A DNA stretch of 59,744 nt from Thraustochytrium sp. TN22. Taxonomy: Eukaryota > Sar > Bigyra > Thraustochytrida > Thraustochytriidae. Below are positions 1-8,426 of this stretch, in pieces (the stretch's first letter is position 1; each line of letters opens with the position of its first letter). The notes beneath the pieces are model-generated. The model saw only the letters and a program-made list of their open reading frames with translations, was not told where the DNA came from and did no database searches. Location: positions 1-59,744 of the forward strand of contig JABLUY010000222.1 in the NCBI GenBank assembly GCA_013306675.1. Direction: 5' to 3'. The position numbers and the translations under genes were made by a program.

Positions 1-440
1 TGACTCCAAAAGGTCCGCACAAACGCCTCCTTTGAATACCACTGACTCGGTGTTATTCCAAATTGTTTTTTTTCCTGGATCCGCAAGCTCCGCTTCAACA
101 TGATGTTCAAGCCCGGGCCCCCCGCGGGTGGTTCGGTCGTGGTTCGGCAACTTCGGCGTGCCGGGCGTGGCGGACCGGGTGCGTCTTGCCTGGTCGATTC
201 TGTGGGTAAGGGGCCCCGAGTCAGCTAACTTACTGCTAGTGGCCAGCCTGAGCCAGCCACCCTTGCCAGTCTAGATTTGGCTGCTCGGACGGCGCTCGGT
301 CGATTTGGTTGCTTGGACGGCGCTCATTGGCTTCCTTCCTCGCGCAGCGCCAGAACCAAAGAGCCAACAGGATCCTGTCGCGGCGCGCTTCGCTGGTTGC
401 CTCTGCGTGCACTGACGCAGGTGCGGAGCAAAGTAACAGG
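1..440. other. 5' flank of first acyl-CoA synthetase
   Basis: No gene is supported here. The stretch holds a short T run near 63-72 and a GC-rich block around 112-135 that shares a 19-bp string with the region near 15871. An in-frame TTG at 309 extends the downstream ORF, but the extension has no counterpart in the paralogue, so I treat it as leader. Confidence 0.5.
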
Positions 441-2243
441 ATGGGGCTGCTGGACGAGGCGGAGAAGCTGGTGCTCGTGCCCGGCACGGAACTGGAGGTG
501 CGCGAAGAGGTGATCAAGTTCAAGGAGAATCACGCGCCGCACCACGCGGGATTCAAGGTGAAGGTGTTCCCGAATGCGCCGCAGGTGCTGCCGGACGTGT
601 ACAAGATCCCGGAGACCAGGGGCGTGCTGGACAATGAGTTTTTGGTGTTTGGTGACGAGCGGCTGACCTTCCGGCAGACCATGGATCAGGCGGCGGCGCT
701 GGGCCACGCGCTGGTGCACGAGTACGGCGTGGAGCACGGCGACCGCGTGACGGTGTGCTCGAAGAATCGCATCGAGTACTGTACGGCGCTTGTTGCCATC
801 ACGAGCGTGGGCGCCGTGGCCGTGCCCATGAACTCGCATTGGCGCACGCAGGAGCTCGAGTACGGCCTGGACAACTCCGGGTCCAAGGCCATCATCTGCG
901 ATGTGGATCGGTACCGCGACGTGATCCCGTTGCTGGGCAAGTTGAGCACGCTGGAGAGCGTGCTGGTTCTAAGCGGGCCCGGCACGGACCAGATCGAGGT
1001 GAGCGCCAAGGTCGCGCTCTACGACGAGGTGGTGCGGCCGCACGTGGGCAAGCCCATGCCGCCATTTCACGCCGACAAGGACGACAACGCCATGATCATG
1101 TACACCTCGGGCACGACGGGCCACCCCAAGGGCGTGGTCATGACGCACCGCGGCATCACGCACGCGCTCATGTGCGGCGTGGCCTACTTTTTGCGGCAGC
1201 AGGCGCTTGAGGCGCTGCGGAAGGGCGAGCCCTTTGACGTGACCTCGCTGCCGGCCTCTGACCCGGCCAGCAAGGTAGCGCTCTTGGCTGTGCCGCTCTT
1301 CCACGCCACCGGCACGCACGCGGTCTTCTTTCTCTCGCTCATCATTTGCCGCAAGATTGTCATCATGAACAAGTGGGTGCCGGCCGAGGCGCTCGGGCTC
1401 ATCGAGCGCGAGAAGATCACGCACTTCACGGGTGTGCCGACCATGACGCTGGACATGATGAACCACCCGGACTTTGCCACGTACGACACGAGCAGCCTGG
1501 AGGCCACGGGCGGCGGCGGCGCGGCGCCGCCCAGCACCATGGTGGCGGACATTGAGCGGAACTTTAGGAACGCCGGAGCCATGCAAGCCTTCGGTATGAC
1601 GGAGACCAACGCGCTCAGCTGCCTCAACGACGGCAGCACGTACCGCGAGCGGCCCACGAGCTGCGGTCACGCCACACCCACCACGGAGATCGCCGTCTGG
1701 GACGACGACGACAAGCCCGTGCCGCCCGGCACCAAGGGCAACGTGCTCATCCGCGGCGCTGGCATCCTCAAGGAATACTGGCGCAAGCCCGAGGCGACCG
1801 CCGACACCGTCACGGCTGACGGCTACATTCGCACGGGCGACATTGGCTACATGGACGACGAGGGCTACCTGTACGTTGGCGGGCGCATCAAGGAGATCAT
1901 CATTCGTGGCGGCGAGAACATCTCCTGCGTCGCCGTCGAGGATGGTGTCTACCACCACCCGGGCGTCGCCGAGGCGGCCGCTATTCCTGTCCCGCACCCG
2001 ACGCTGGGCGAGGAGGTTGGCATCGTCGTCTTTCCGAAGCGCGGCGCCGAGCTCACGCTCGAGGCCATCCGCGCCAAGTGCCAGCACCTTGCCCGCTTTG
2101 AGCAGCCCACGCACCTGTACATTTGGCCCGAGCTTCTCCCCAAGGGCGCCACCGGCAAGATCTTCAAGCGTGGCATTCGCGACGCCATCGAGCAGCAGGG
2201 CATTCTCTCCGAGCAGCAGAAGCCCCAGCCTGCCAAGCTCTAA
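441..2243 (+). CDS. Acyl-CoA synthetase 1 (AMP-binding, PTS1)
   Basis: ANL-superfamily acyl-CoA or 4-coumarate-CoA-ligase-like enzyme of 600 aa. It would activate a carboxylic acid to its acyl-AMP and then to the CoA thioester. Visible are the AMP-binding P-loop YTSGTTGHPKG at residues 221-231, a FGMTET motif, the hinge YIRTGD at 462-467, and the C-terminal A10 motif with catalytic Lys at 573 (ATGKIFKRG). The protein ends in AKL, a type 1 peroxisomal targeting signal, so action in the peroxisome is likely. ATG 441 was chosen because the next paralogue starts with the same MGLL and has the same length. A tandem paralogue follows on the same strand. The exact acid substrate cannot be read from sequence. 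Confidence 0.93.
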   Translation: MGLLDEAEKLVLVPGTELEVREEVIKFKENHAPHHAGFKVKVFPNAPQVLPDVYKIPETRGVLDNEFLVFGDERLTFRQTMDQAAALGHALVHEYGVEHGDRVTVCSKNRIEYCTALVAITSVGAVAVPMNSHWRTQELEYGLDNSGSKAIICDVDRYRDVIPLLGKLSTLESVLVLSGPGTDQIEVSAKVALYDEVVRPHVGKPMPPFHADKDDNAMIMYTSGTTGHPKGVVMTHRGITHALMCGVAYFLRQQALEALRKGEPFDVTSLPASDPASKVALLAVPLFHATGTHAVFFLSLIICRKIVIMNKWVPAEALGLIEREKITHFTGVPTMTLDMMNHPDFATYDTSSLEATGGGGAAPPSTMVADIERNFRNAGAMQAFGMTETNALSCLNDGSTYRERPTSCGHATPTTEIAVWDDDDKPVPPGTKGNVLIRGAGILKEYWRKPEATADTVTADGYIRTGDIGYMDDEGYLYVGGRIKEIIIRGGENISCVAVEDGVYHHPGVAEAAAIPVPHPTLGEEVGIVVFPKRGAELTLEAIRAKCQHLARFEQPTHLYIWPELLPKGATGKIFKRGIRDAIEQQGILSEQQKPQPAKL

Positions 2244-2274
2244 GTTAGGATAGCTAAGCCTTTAGAGACGGAAC

Positions 2275-2459
2275 AAGCTTCGCATCAGCTCGAGGCCATG
2301 CGCGCCCAGTGCCAGCACCTTGCCCGCTTCGAGCAGCCCATGCACACCTCGCCATTTGGCCCGCATTGGCCCGAGGAGCGTGGCATTCGCGACGCCGTCG
2401 AGCAGCAGGGCATTCTCTCCGAGCGCAGCACCAGCCCCAGCCTGCCAAGCTTCGCATCA
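2275..2459 (+). pseudogene. Partial duplicate of the acyl-CoA synthetase 1 tail
   Basis: Bases about 2288-2446 repeat gene 1 from about 2059 to its stop, with substitutions and an internal deletion that removes the A10 catalytic-lysine segment. The fragment is bracketed by a 13-bp direct repeat, aagcttcgcatca, at 2275-2287 and 2447-2459. It has no AMP-binding domain and cannot be a working enzyme. It may be a relic of unequal exchange or of slippage repair. Confidence 0.8.
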
Positions 2460-3358
2460 ACCATGGCAAGTTGGCACGACGGCCAGGTACGAGCGCTAGC
2501 TGGCCAAGCCCGCGGCCCTGGCCTATTCTTCCACGGCGGTAAGCTCCCTGGTCTCTCCAAGTCCGAGTCCGAGTCCGAGACTCCGAATCGGAGAAGGACT
2601 GCCAGTGCGAGTCCCACCGAGTCCGAGCCTCTGAGTCGTAACTAAGTTATGTCGAGTCATGCCTGGACCTGCCAGTGACTTGACTTGCTGTGAGTTCCAC
2701 TGCCGGGATCAAACTCGGACAAGTCACCAGACGACTCCCCTCGCAGTCCCCTGTCGCCGTCAGTCCGACAACCGGCAGCGCCCGATCGGACCGGCGGCGG
2801 CGCCCGCACCGGCCGGCCAGACCGGCGGGGCCAGGATCAGGCGCACAATCAGGCAGGATCAGGCTTCTCGCTCCGAGTCTGGCGGACCGGCGCCGGCGGC
2901 CGGACCTGCCGCCGCCCCGCGCGCGCAGTCCACCGCCAGGGCCCAGGCGGCACGCGCTGCGGCGGGGCTTGGTCCGCAGCGGACAAGCGAGAAGGCGCAT
3001 TGGCCCTGACGGACAGGAGCCGTGACGGAGCGCAGCGCAGCGCAGCAGAGGCCAGCCTGATCAGAAGAACTGACCGACAGGTGCTCTGCGTCCACGGCTC
3101 GCAGCTTGGTTTGGTTGCAGACTCGGACTGGCCATTGAGCTGGGTTGCGTCCAAGTCGCCGCTGTCGTGCAAGAAGCTGCTATCGTGCAAGTCGTGCAAG
3201 TCGCGCAAACGCACCAGGGCGGCGAGGCTAGCTAGAGGCAGCCAAACTGTAAACGGGGTGCGGCGGCGAGGCGAGGCGAGGCGAGGCGAGGCGAGGCGAC
3301 TCGGCGGCTCGGCGGCTCACGCCGCTCGTTGGCTGAAAGGCAAGCAGCAAGCAAGAGG
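2460..3358. other. Intergenic region with GGCGA microsatellite
   Basis: Spacer between synthetases 1 and 2. I see only low-complexity DNA: CCGAGT repeats near 2558-2580, a GTGCAAGTC cluster near 3164-3205, and a (GGCGA)n run at about 3264-3299, about 60 bp before the next start codon. It presumably includes the promoter of synthetase 2. The short open frames here show no family signature. Confidence 0.5.
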
Positions 3359-5161
3359 ATGGGCCTGCTCGAGGAGGCGAATAAGCTGGTGCTAGTGCCT
3401 GGCACGCAGCTGGAGGTGCGCGAGGAGGTGATCAGTTTCAAGGAGCAGCACGCGCCGCACCATGCGGGCATCAAGGTCAAGGTCTTCCCGAACGGGCCGC
3501 AGATGCTGACGGACATTTACAAGGTTCCGGAGGCCAAGGACGCGCTGGATAACGATTTCCTCGTGCACAACGATGCGCGGCTGACGTTCCGGCAGACGTT
3601 CGAGCAGGCGGCGGCGCTTGGCGACCTTCTGGTGAACAAGTATGGCGTGCAGTTCGGCGACCGCGTGACGATTTGCGCCAAGAACCGCATCGAGTACTGC
3701 GTGGCCATCATTGCCATCACGAGCGTGGGCGCGGTGGTCGTGCCCATGAACTCGCACTGGAAGACGCGGGAGCTCGAGTACGGCCTGGACAACTCGGGCA
3801 CCAAGGTGATGATCTGCGACGTGGAGCGCTTCCGCGACACGGAGCCGCTGCTGGACAAGCTCACGGAGCTGGAGCACGTGCTAGTTCTGAGCGGGCCTGG
3901 CGCGGACCAGCTCAAGCCGCACGCAAAGGTGGCGTCGTACGACGAGATGATGGCGCCGCACGTGGGCAAGCCTATGCCGCCATCCAAGGCCCAGAAGGAT
4001 GACAACGCCATGCTCATGTATACGTCTGGGACCACGGGCCACCCCAAGGGTGTGGTCATGACTCACCGTGGCATCGTGCACGCGCTCACTTGCGCGCTCG
4101 CGCATGGCCTGCGGCAGATGGCGCTGGCAGCACTCCAGAAGGGCGAGAAGTTCAGCCTGGCCGACTTGCCACAGACGGACCCGACGCTGGCGGCGGCGCT
4201 GCTCGCGGTGCCGCTCTTCCACGCCACCGCCACGCACGCCGTCTTTTTCGTGTCCATCCTCCTCGCCCGCAAGCTCGTCATCATGGACAAGTGGGTCGTG
4301 GAGAACGCGCTCGCGCTCATTGAGCGCGAGAAGATCACCGCCTTCACGGGCGTGCCCACCATGACGCTCGACATGATGAACCACCCGAACTTTGCCAAGT
4401 ACGACACGAGCAGCCTGCTGGCCACGGGCGGCGGCGGCGCCGCGCCGCCTAGCACCATGGTGGCGGACATTGACAAGAACTTCAAGCAGGCCGCTCCGAG
4501 CCAGGGCTTTGGCATGACTGAGTCCAATGCCTTCACATGCCTTAACGACGGCGACTCCTACCGCGAGCGGCCCACCAGCTGCGGCCGCGCGGTGCCCACT
4601 GTTGAGGTTGCCGTCTGGGACGACGACGACAAGCCCGTGCCGCCCGGTGTCAAGGGCAACGTGCTCATCCGCGGCGCCTCCATCCTCAAGGAGTACTGGC
4701 GCAAGCCCGAGGCCACGGCGGACACGGTCACGGCCGACGGCTACCTCCGCACTGGTGACGTCGGCCACCTTGACGAGGACGGCTTTTTGTTCCTCGGCGG
4801 CCGCACCAAGGAGATTATCATTCGCGGCGGTGAGAACATCTCCTGCGTTGCCGTCGAGGATGGTGTCTACCAGCATCCTGGTGTCGCTGAGGCCGCGGCC
4901 ATCCCGGTGCCGCACCCGACACTCGGCGAGGAGGTCGGCATCGTGGTCTTCCCCAAGAACGGCGCCAAGCTTACGCTTGAGGAAATCCGCGCCAAGTGCC
5001 AGCATCTCGCGCGCTTCGAGCATCCCACGCACTTGTACATCTGGTCGGAGCAGCTGCCTAAGGGCCCGACTGGCAAGATCTTCAAGCGTGGCATCCGCGA
5101 CACGATCGAGAAGGAGAACATTCTCTCTGAGCAGCAGAAGCAGCCCAAGTCCAAGCTCTAA
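3359..5161 (+). CDS. Acyl-CoA synthetase 2 (AMP-binding, PTS1)
   Basis: Closest paralogue of synthetase 1, also exactly 600 aa and collinear throughout. It has the P-loop YTSGTTGHPKG, the acyl-AMP motif GFGMTES, the hinge YLRTGD, and the A10 lysine in PTGKIFKRG. The C-terminus is SKL, a canonical peroxisomal signal. Start ATG 3359 gives MGLLEEANKL, matching the paralogue. The product should activate a fatty or aromatic acid for peroxisomal metabolism. The TES in place of TET in the motif is a mild change seen in the family. The 3' end of the gene is duplicated immediately downstream. Confidence 0.93.
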   Translation: MGLLEEANKLVLVPGTQLEVREEVISFKEQHAPHHAGIKVKVFPNGPQMLTDIYKVPEAKDALDNDFLVHNDARLTFRQTFEQAAALGDLLVNKYGVQFGDRVTICAKNRIEYCVAIIAITSVGAVVVPMNSHWKTRELEYGLDNSGTKVMICDVERFRDTEPLLDKLTELEHVLVLSGPGADQLKPHAKVASYDEMMAPHVGKPMPPSKAQKDDNAMLMYTSGTTGHPKGVVMTHRGIVHALTCALAHGLRQMALAALQKGEKFSLADLPQTDPTLAAALLAVPLFHATATHAVFFVSILLARKLVIMDKWVVENALALIEREKITAFTGVPTMTLDMMNHPNFAKYDTSSLLATGGGGAAPPSTMVADIDKNFKQAAPSQGFGMTESNAFTCLNDGDSYRERPTSCGRAVPTVEVAVWDDDDKPVPPGVKGNVLIRGASILKEYWRKPEATADTVTADGYLRTGDVGHLDEDGFLFLGGRTKEIIIRGGENISCVAVEDGVYQHPGVAEAAAIPVPHPTLGEEVGIVVFPKNGAKLTLEEIRAKCQHLARFEHPTHLYIWSEQLPKGPTGKIFKRGIRDTIEKENILSEQQKQPKSKL

Positions 5162-5374
5162 CTTTCATAACCAATTGAACACGCGTCTCTGCCAGTGAGA
5201 ACTTGATCAATCAACGAGTCAATACGGCAGCGTGGCATCCGCGACACGATCGAGAAGGAGAACATTCTCTCTGAGCAGCAGAAGCAGCCCAAGTCCAAGC
5301 TCTAACTTTCATAACCAATGGAACACGCGTCTCTGCCAGTGAGAACTTGATCAATCAACGAGTCAAAACGGCAG
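5087..5374 (+). repeat. 144-bp tandem duplication of CDS tail plus 3' UTR
   Basis: Copy one, 5087-5230, covers the last 25 codons of synthetase 2 and 69 bp of its 3' flank. Copy two, 5231-5374, repeats it almost exactly; I noticed only two substitutions (accaattgaac versus accaatggaac, and gtcaatacgg versus gtcaaaacgg). The near identity points to a recent event. The second copy lies after the true stop and is not part of the protein. Confidence 0.9.
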
Positions 5375-5410
5375 GAACGCTGGGCCGGATGCCTTTGAGC
5401 AGGCCTGGCA

Positions 5411-5710
5411 CTTGATCAAGAAGCAAAGAAGCAAAGCGCCAAGGACGCTTGGGCTGGTCGCCCTGGCAACTTGAACAAGAAGCAAAGACGCAAAGCGCCA
5501 AGGACGCTTGGGCTGGTCACCCTGGCAACTTGAACAAAAAGCAAAGACGCAAAGCGCCAAGGACGCTTGGGCTGGTCGCCCTGGTAACTTGAACAAGAAG
5601 CAAACAAGCAAAGCGCCAAGGACGCGTGGGCTGGTCGCCCTGGCAACTTGAACAAGAAGCAAAGAAGCAAAGCACCAAGGACGCTTGGGCTGGTCGCCCT
5701 GGACATCCTT
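5411..5710. repeat. 59-bp minisatellite, about five copies
   Basis: The string caaagcgcc (caaagcacc in the last copy) recurs at 5432, 5491, 5550, 5609 and 5668, giving a constant period of 59 bp. Units contain GGGCTGGTCGCCCTGGCAAC and CTTGAACAAGAAGCAAAG. Because 59 is not a multiple of three, no reading frame keeps a repeated peptide, so the minus-strand open frames here are treated as chance. The array lies between two convergent synthetase genes. Confidence 0.9.
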
Positions 5711-5949
5711 TGCTCGCTCAAACTCGCTCGCTGTGTGAAAAAACCCTTTGCTCGCTCAAAGTCGCTCGCTGTATGCAACTGAGACGAAAAATGGCGAAGG
5801 TTTGCGTCAGGTTTGCGGGTCTCTCTCTCTCTCTGTCAACTTGAACAAGAAGCTTTTCAAAGCAAAAAGGCAGGGATCTCAGGCTTGGCCAGCCGCCTCT
5901 CATGTTGGCCTTGTCTGCGTTCATGTAAGTTATTTTGAAACTCACTTAC

Positions 5950-7752
5950 TTAGAGCTTGCTGGCAGGCGCCGCCTCGTCGCGCACCTTGCCCTCCTTGAT
6001 GAGACGGAGGATCTCGCGCTTCTGGATCTTGCCCGTGTCGCCGCGCGGAAGCTGGTCGCCGTCCCAGATGTAGAGATGAGTCGGCATCTGGTAGCGCGCA
6101 AGGTCGCTGCAGGTGGCGCGGATGTCGTCGAGCGTGACCTTGGTGTCGCCGCGGAGCAGAACCGCAACACCGACCTCCTCGCCAAGCGTGGGGTGCGGCA
6201 CGGGAATGGCAGCGACCTCAGCGACCTCGGGGTGGTGGTAGACGGCGTTCTCGACGACGACACAGGAGATGTTCTCGCCACCGCGGATGATGATCTCCTT
6301 GCTGCGGCCCCGCAGCTGCAGGTAGCCCTCCTCGTCGATGACGCCAACGTCGCCAGTGCGGAACCAGCCTTCGGGCGTGATCTCCTTGGCCGTGGCGTCC
6401 GGGCGGCCCCAGTACTCCTTGAGCATGCCGGCGCCGCGAATGACGAGGTCGCCCTCGGTGCCCGGAGGCACGGGCTGGTCCTTGGCATCCCAGATGGCGA
6501 TCTGGGTGGCTGCGATGACCTTGCCGCAGCTCTCCGGCTTGGCGCGGTACAGATTGCCTTCGTTGAGCGTAGCGATGCCGTTGGTCTCGGTCATGCCCCA
6601 GGCCTGGAGCGGCGAGGCCTGATGGAAGTTGCGGTCCACGTCGCTGGCCATGGTCTTGGGCGGCGCAGCGCCGCCACCGCCGACGGATTTCATGGACGAG
6701 GTGTCGCGCTTCTTGAAGTCCGGGTGATTCATCATGTCAAGCACCATGGTGGGAACGCCGGTGAAATTGGTGATCTTCTCGCGCTCCACGATCTCGAGCG
6801 CGCGGCTCGCATCCCACTTGCTCATCAGGACGATCTTGCGACAGTTGATGATCGACAGCAGGCCCACGCAGTGGTGGCCCGTGACGTGGAAGAGCGGTAC
6901 GCCCAGCAGAAAGGAAGAGAGCGACGGGTCCTCCGGCGGCGGCAGCTCCACGCCGGCGCGGCGCGCCTCCAGCGTCTTCTCGTACGTCATGGTGGCCGCC
7001 GCCGCCGTGAGCGCGTGCGCGATGCTACGGTGCGTCAGCACCACGCCCTTGGGGTGGCCGGTCGTCCCCGACGTGTACATGATCATGGCGTTGTCGTCCT
7101 TGGCCCCCGGGAAGGCCGGCATGGCCTCGCCCGCATGCGCGCGAAGCACCGCATCGTACGAGGTCAGCTTCTCGTGCGGCGCCACGCGGTCCGCTCCCGG
7201 TCCGCTAAAGAGCACAACCTTGTGCAGGGTGCCGATCTTGTCCAGGAGCGGCTGCAGCTGCACGAAGCGGTCGTAGTCGCACAGGACCACCTTGGACTCC
7301 GAGTTCTCCAGGCCGTACTCGAGCTCCTTCGTCTTCCAGTAAGAGTTCATCGGCACCGAGACGGCGCCCACCGAGGTGCACGCGATCAGCACGATAAGGT
7401 ACTCGCACCGGTTCTTGGACAGCGTGATCACGCGGTCGCCCCGCCCCACGCCCATGTCCTTGACCAGCGCGTTGCCCAGCGCCGCCGCCTCCGCGAACAC
7501 CTCGCGGAACGTCATGCGCCGCTCCTCGTCCACCAGGAACTCATTATCCAGCACTCCGCGCTGCGTCGGGATGGCGTAGATATCCACCAGCGTCTGCAGC
7601 CCGTTCGGGAACACCTCGTACTTGCACCCCTTGTGGTGCGCCGCCTCGCCCGTCGGATGCGCCACCACCTCCTCGCTGATCTCGAACATGCCGCCCTTGG
7701 CGAAGACTTCCGCGCGCACCTTTTCCACCAGCTCCTGCTCCTGCGGCGCCAT
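5950..7752 (-). CDS. Acyl-CoA synthetase 3 (AMP-binding, PTS1)
   Basis: Third member of the cluster, on the opposite strand and convergent with synthetase 2. From ATG 7752 it is again exactly 600 aa; an upstream GTG in frame would add eight residues but is not needed. It has YTSGTTGHPKG, the motif GMTET, the hinge WFRTGD and the A10 segment DTGKIQKREI. It ends in SKL, so peroxisomal import is expected. It is more divergent from genes 1 and 2 than they are from each other, especially in the C-terminal domain. It probably accepts a different acid, but substrate is not readable. Confidence 0.92.
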   Translation of the reverse strand: MAPQEQELVEKVRAEVFAKGGMFEISEEVVAHPTGEAAHHKGCKYEVFPNGLQTLVDIYAIPTQRGVLDNEFLVDEERRMTFREVFAEAAALGNALVKDMGVGRGDRVITLSKNRCEYLIVLIACTSVGAVSVPMNSYWKTKELEYGLENSESKVVLCDYDRFVQLQPLLDKIGTLHKVVLFSGPGADRVAPHEKLTSYDAVLRAHAGEAMPAFPGAKDDNAMIMYTSGTTGHPKGVVLTHRSIAHALTAAAATMTYEKTLEARRAGVELPPPEDPSLSSFLLGVPLFHVTGHHCVGLLSIINCRKIVLMSKWDASRALEIVEREKITNFTGVPTMVLDMMNHPDFKKRDTSSMKSVGGGGAAPPKTMASDVDRNFHQASPLQAWGMTETNGIATLNEGNLYRAKPESCGKVIAATQIAIWDAKDQPVPPGTEGDLVIRGAGMLKEYWGRPDATAKEITPEGWFRTGDVGVIDEEGYLQLRGRSKEIIIRGGENISCVVVENAVYHHPEVAEVAAIPVPHPTLGEEVGVAVLLRGDTKVTLDDIRATCSDLARYQMPTHLYIWDGDQLPRGDTGKIQKREILRLIKEGKVRDEAAPASKL

Positions 7753-8426
7753 GATGGACGACGTGACGTGAGCCACGCTTTCTCGCGCTCAACGCCGCGC
7801 TGGCTGGCTGGCTGTCTGTCTGTCTGTCAGGTGCCACGAGAGCGGAGCGGCGATGCTGCGCTGCACCGCGCCGCGCCGCGCTGCGCTGCGCTACGATCAG
7901 CGATCAGCGATCGGCGATCTACGGTCTGCGATGTGATGCAGTTCGGCTGCGATGCAGTCAGTCAGTCAGTCCGCTCGACGGTCCAGCATTGGCCGCGCCC
8001 GCGTGCGCCGTCTGTCGTCGACCACGGCGAGTGCTCGGAGTTGCTAAGTTAGCTAACTAGCTAGCTAGGCGGGAATCGGCGAGAACCGCGAGAAGTTGAA
8101 GCTCGACGTGTACGTGGCGTGCACGTGGCGCTGGCAGTACCGCATTGCAGTCACCTTTAGTAGGAGTAGCGAGGCTGATCTGGCCGCGGTGCACTCACCG
8201 TCAAGTCCAACAAGAACGGCGGACCAAGCCTTGAGCCTGAGGTCCGAGTCGAGAGCGCGGCCTCGTGCGTGCTCCAGGCAGGCAGGCAGGCAGGCAGGCA
8301 GCGGCAGGCCACGATCCTGGCGTTCGCTCACAATTGTCTGTCTTCGCTCAGGCTCAGTGCCCGGTTGGGTGTTGACTCGGAAAATTGCTTGGTTTGGGTC
8401 ATTTTCTTGAGCTCGCGGCGGGTGTC
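7753..8426. other. Spacer between synthetases 3 and 4
   Basis: Contains the promoter side of synthetase 3 and the 3' flank of synthetase 4. Visible elements are CTGT and GCGCTGC runs near 7805-7890, a palindromic TAGC tract at about 8049-8068, and a (GGCA)n tract at about 8277-8300. No gene is supported. Confidence 0.5.

Noticed and set aside
5363-5778. Minus-strand ORFs with repeated ARATSP..LGAL-type peptides
   Set aside because: They arise from the 59-bp minisatellite, whose period is not a multiple of three; the two overlapping frames encode different versions and there is no family match.
5935-8052. Long + strand open frame (about 705 codons) opposite synthetase 3
   Set aside because: It is the antisense shadow of a well-supported gene; its Val/Arg/His/Leu-rich translation has no domain. 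Similar mirror frames at 8385-9725, 969-2114 and 3881-5032 were rejected for the same reason.
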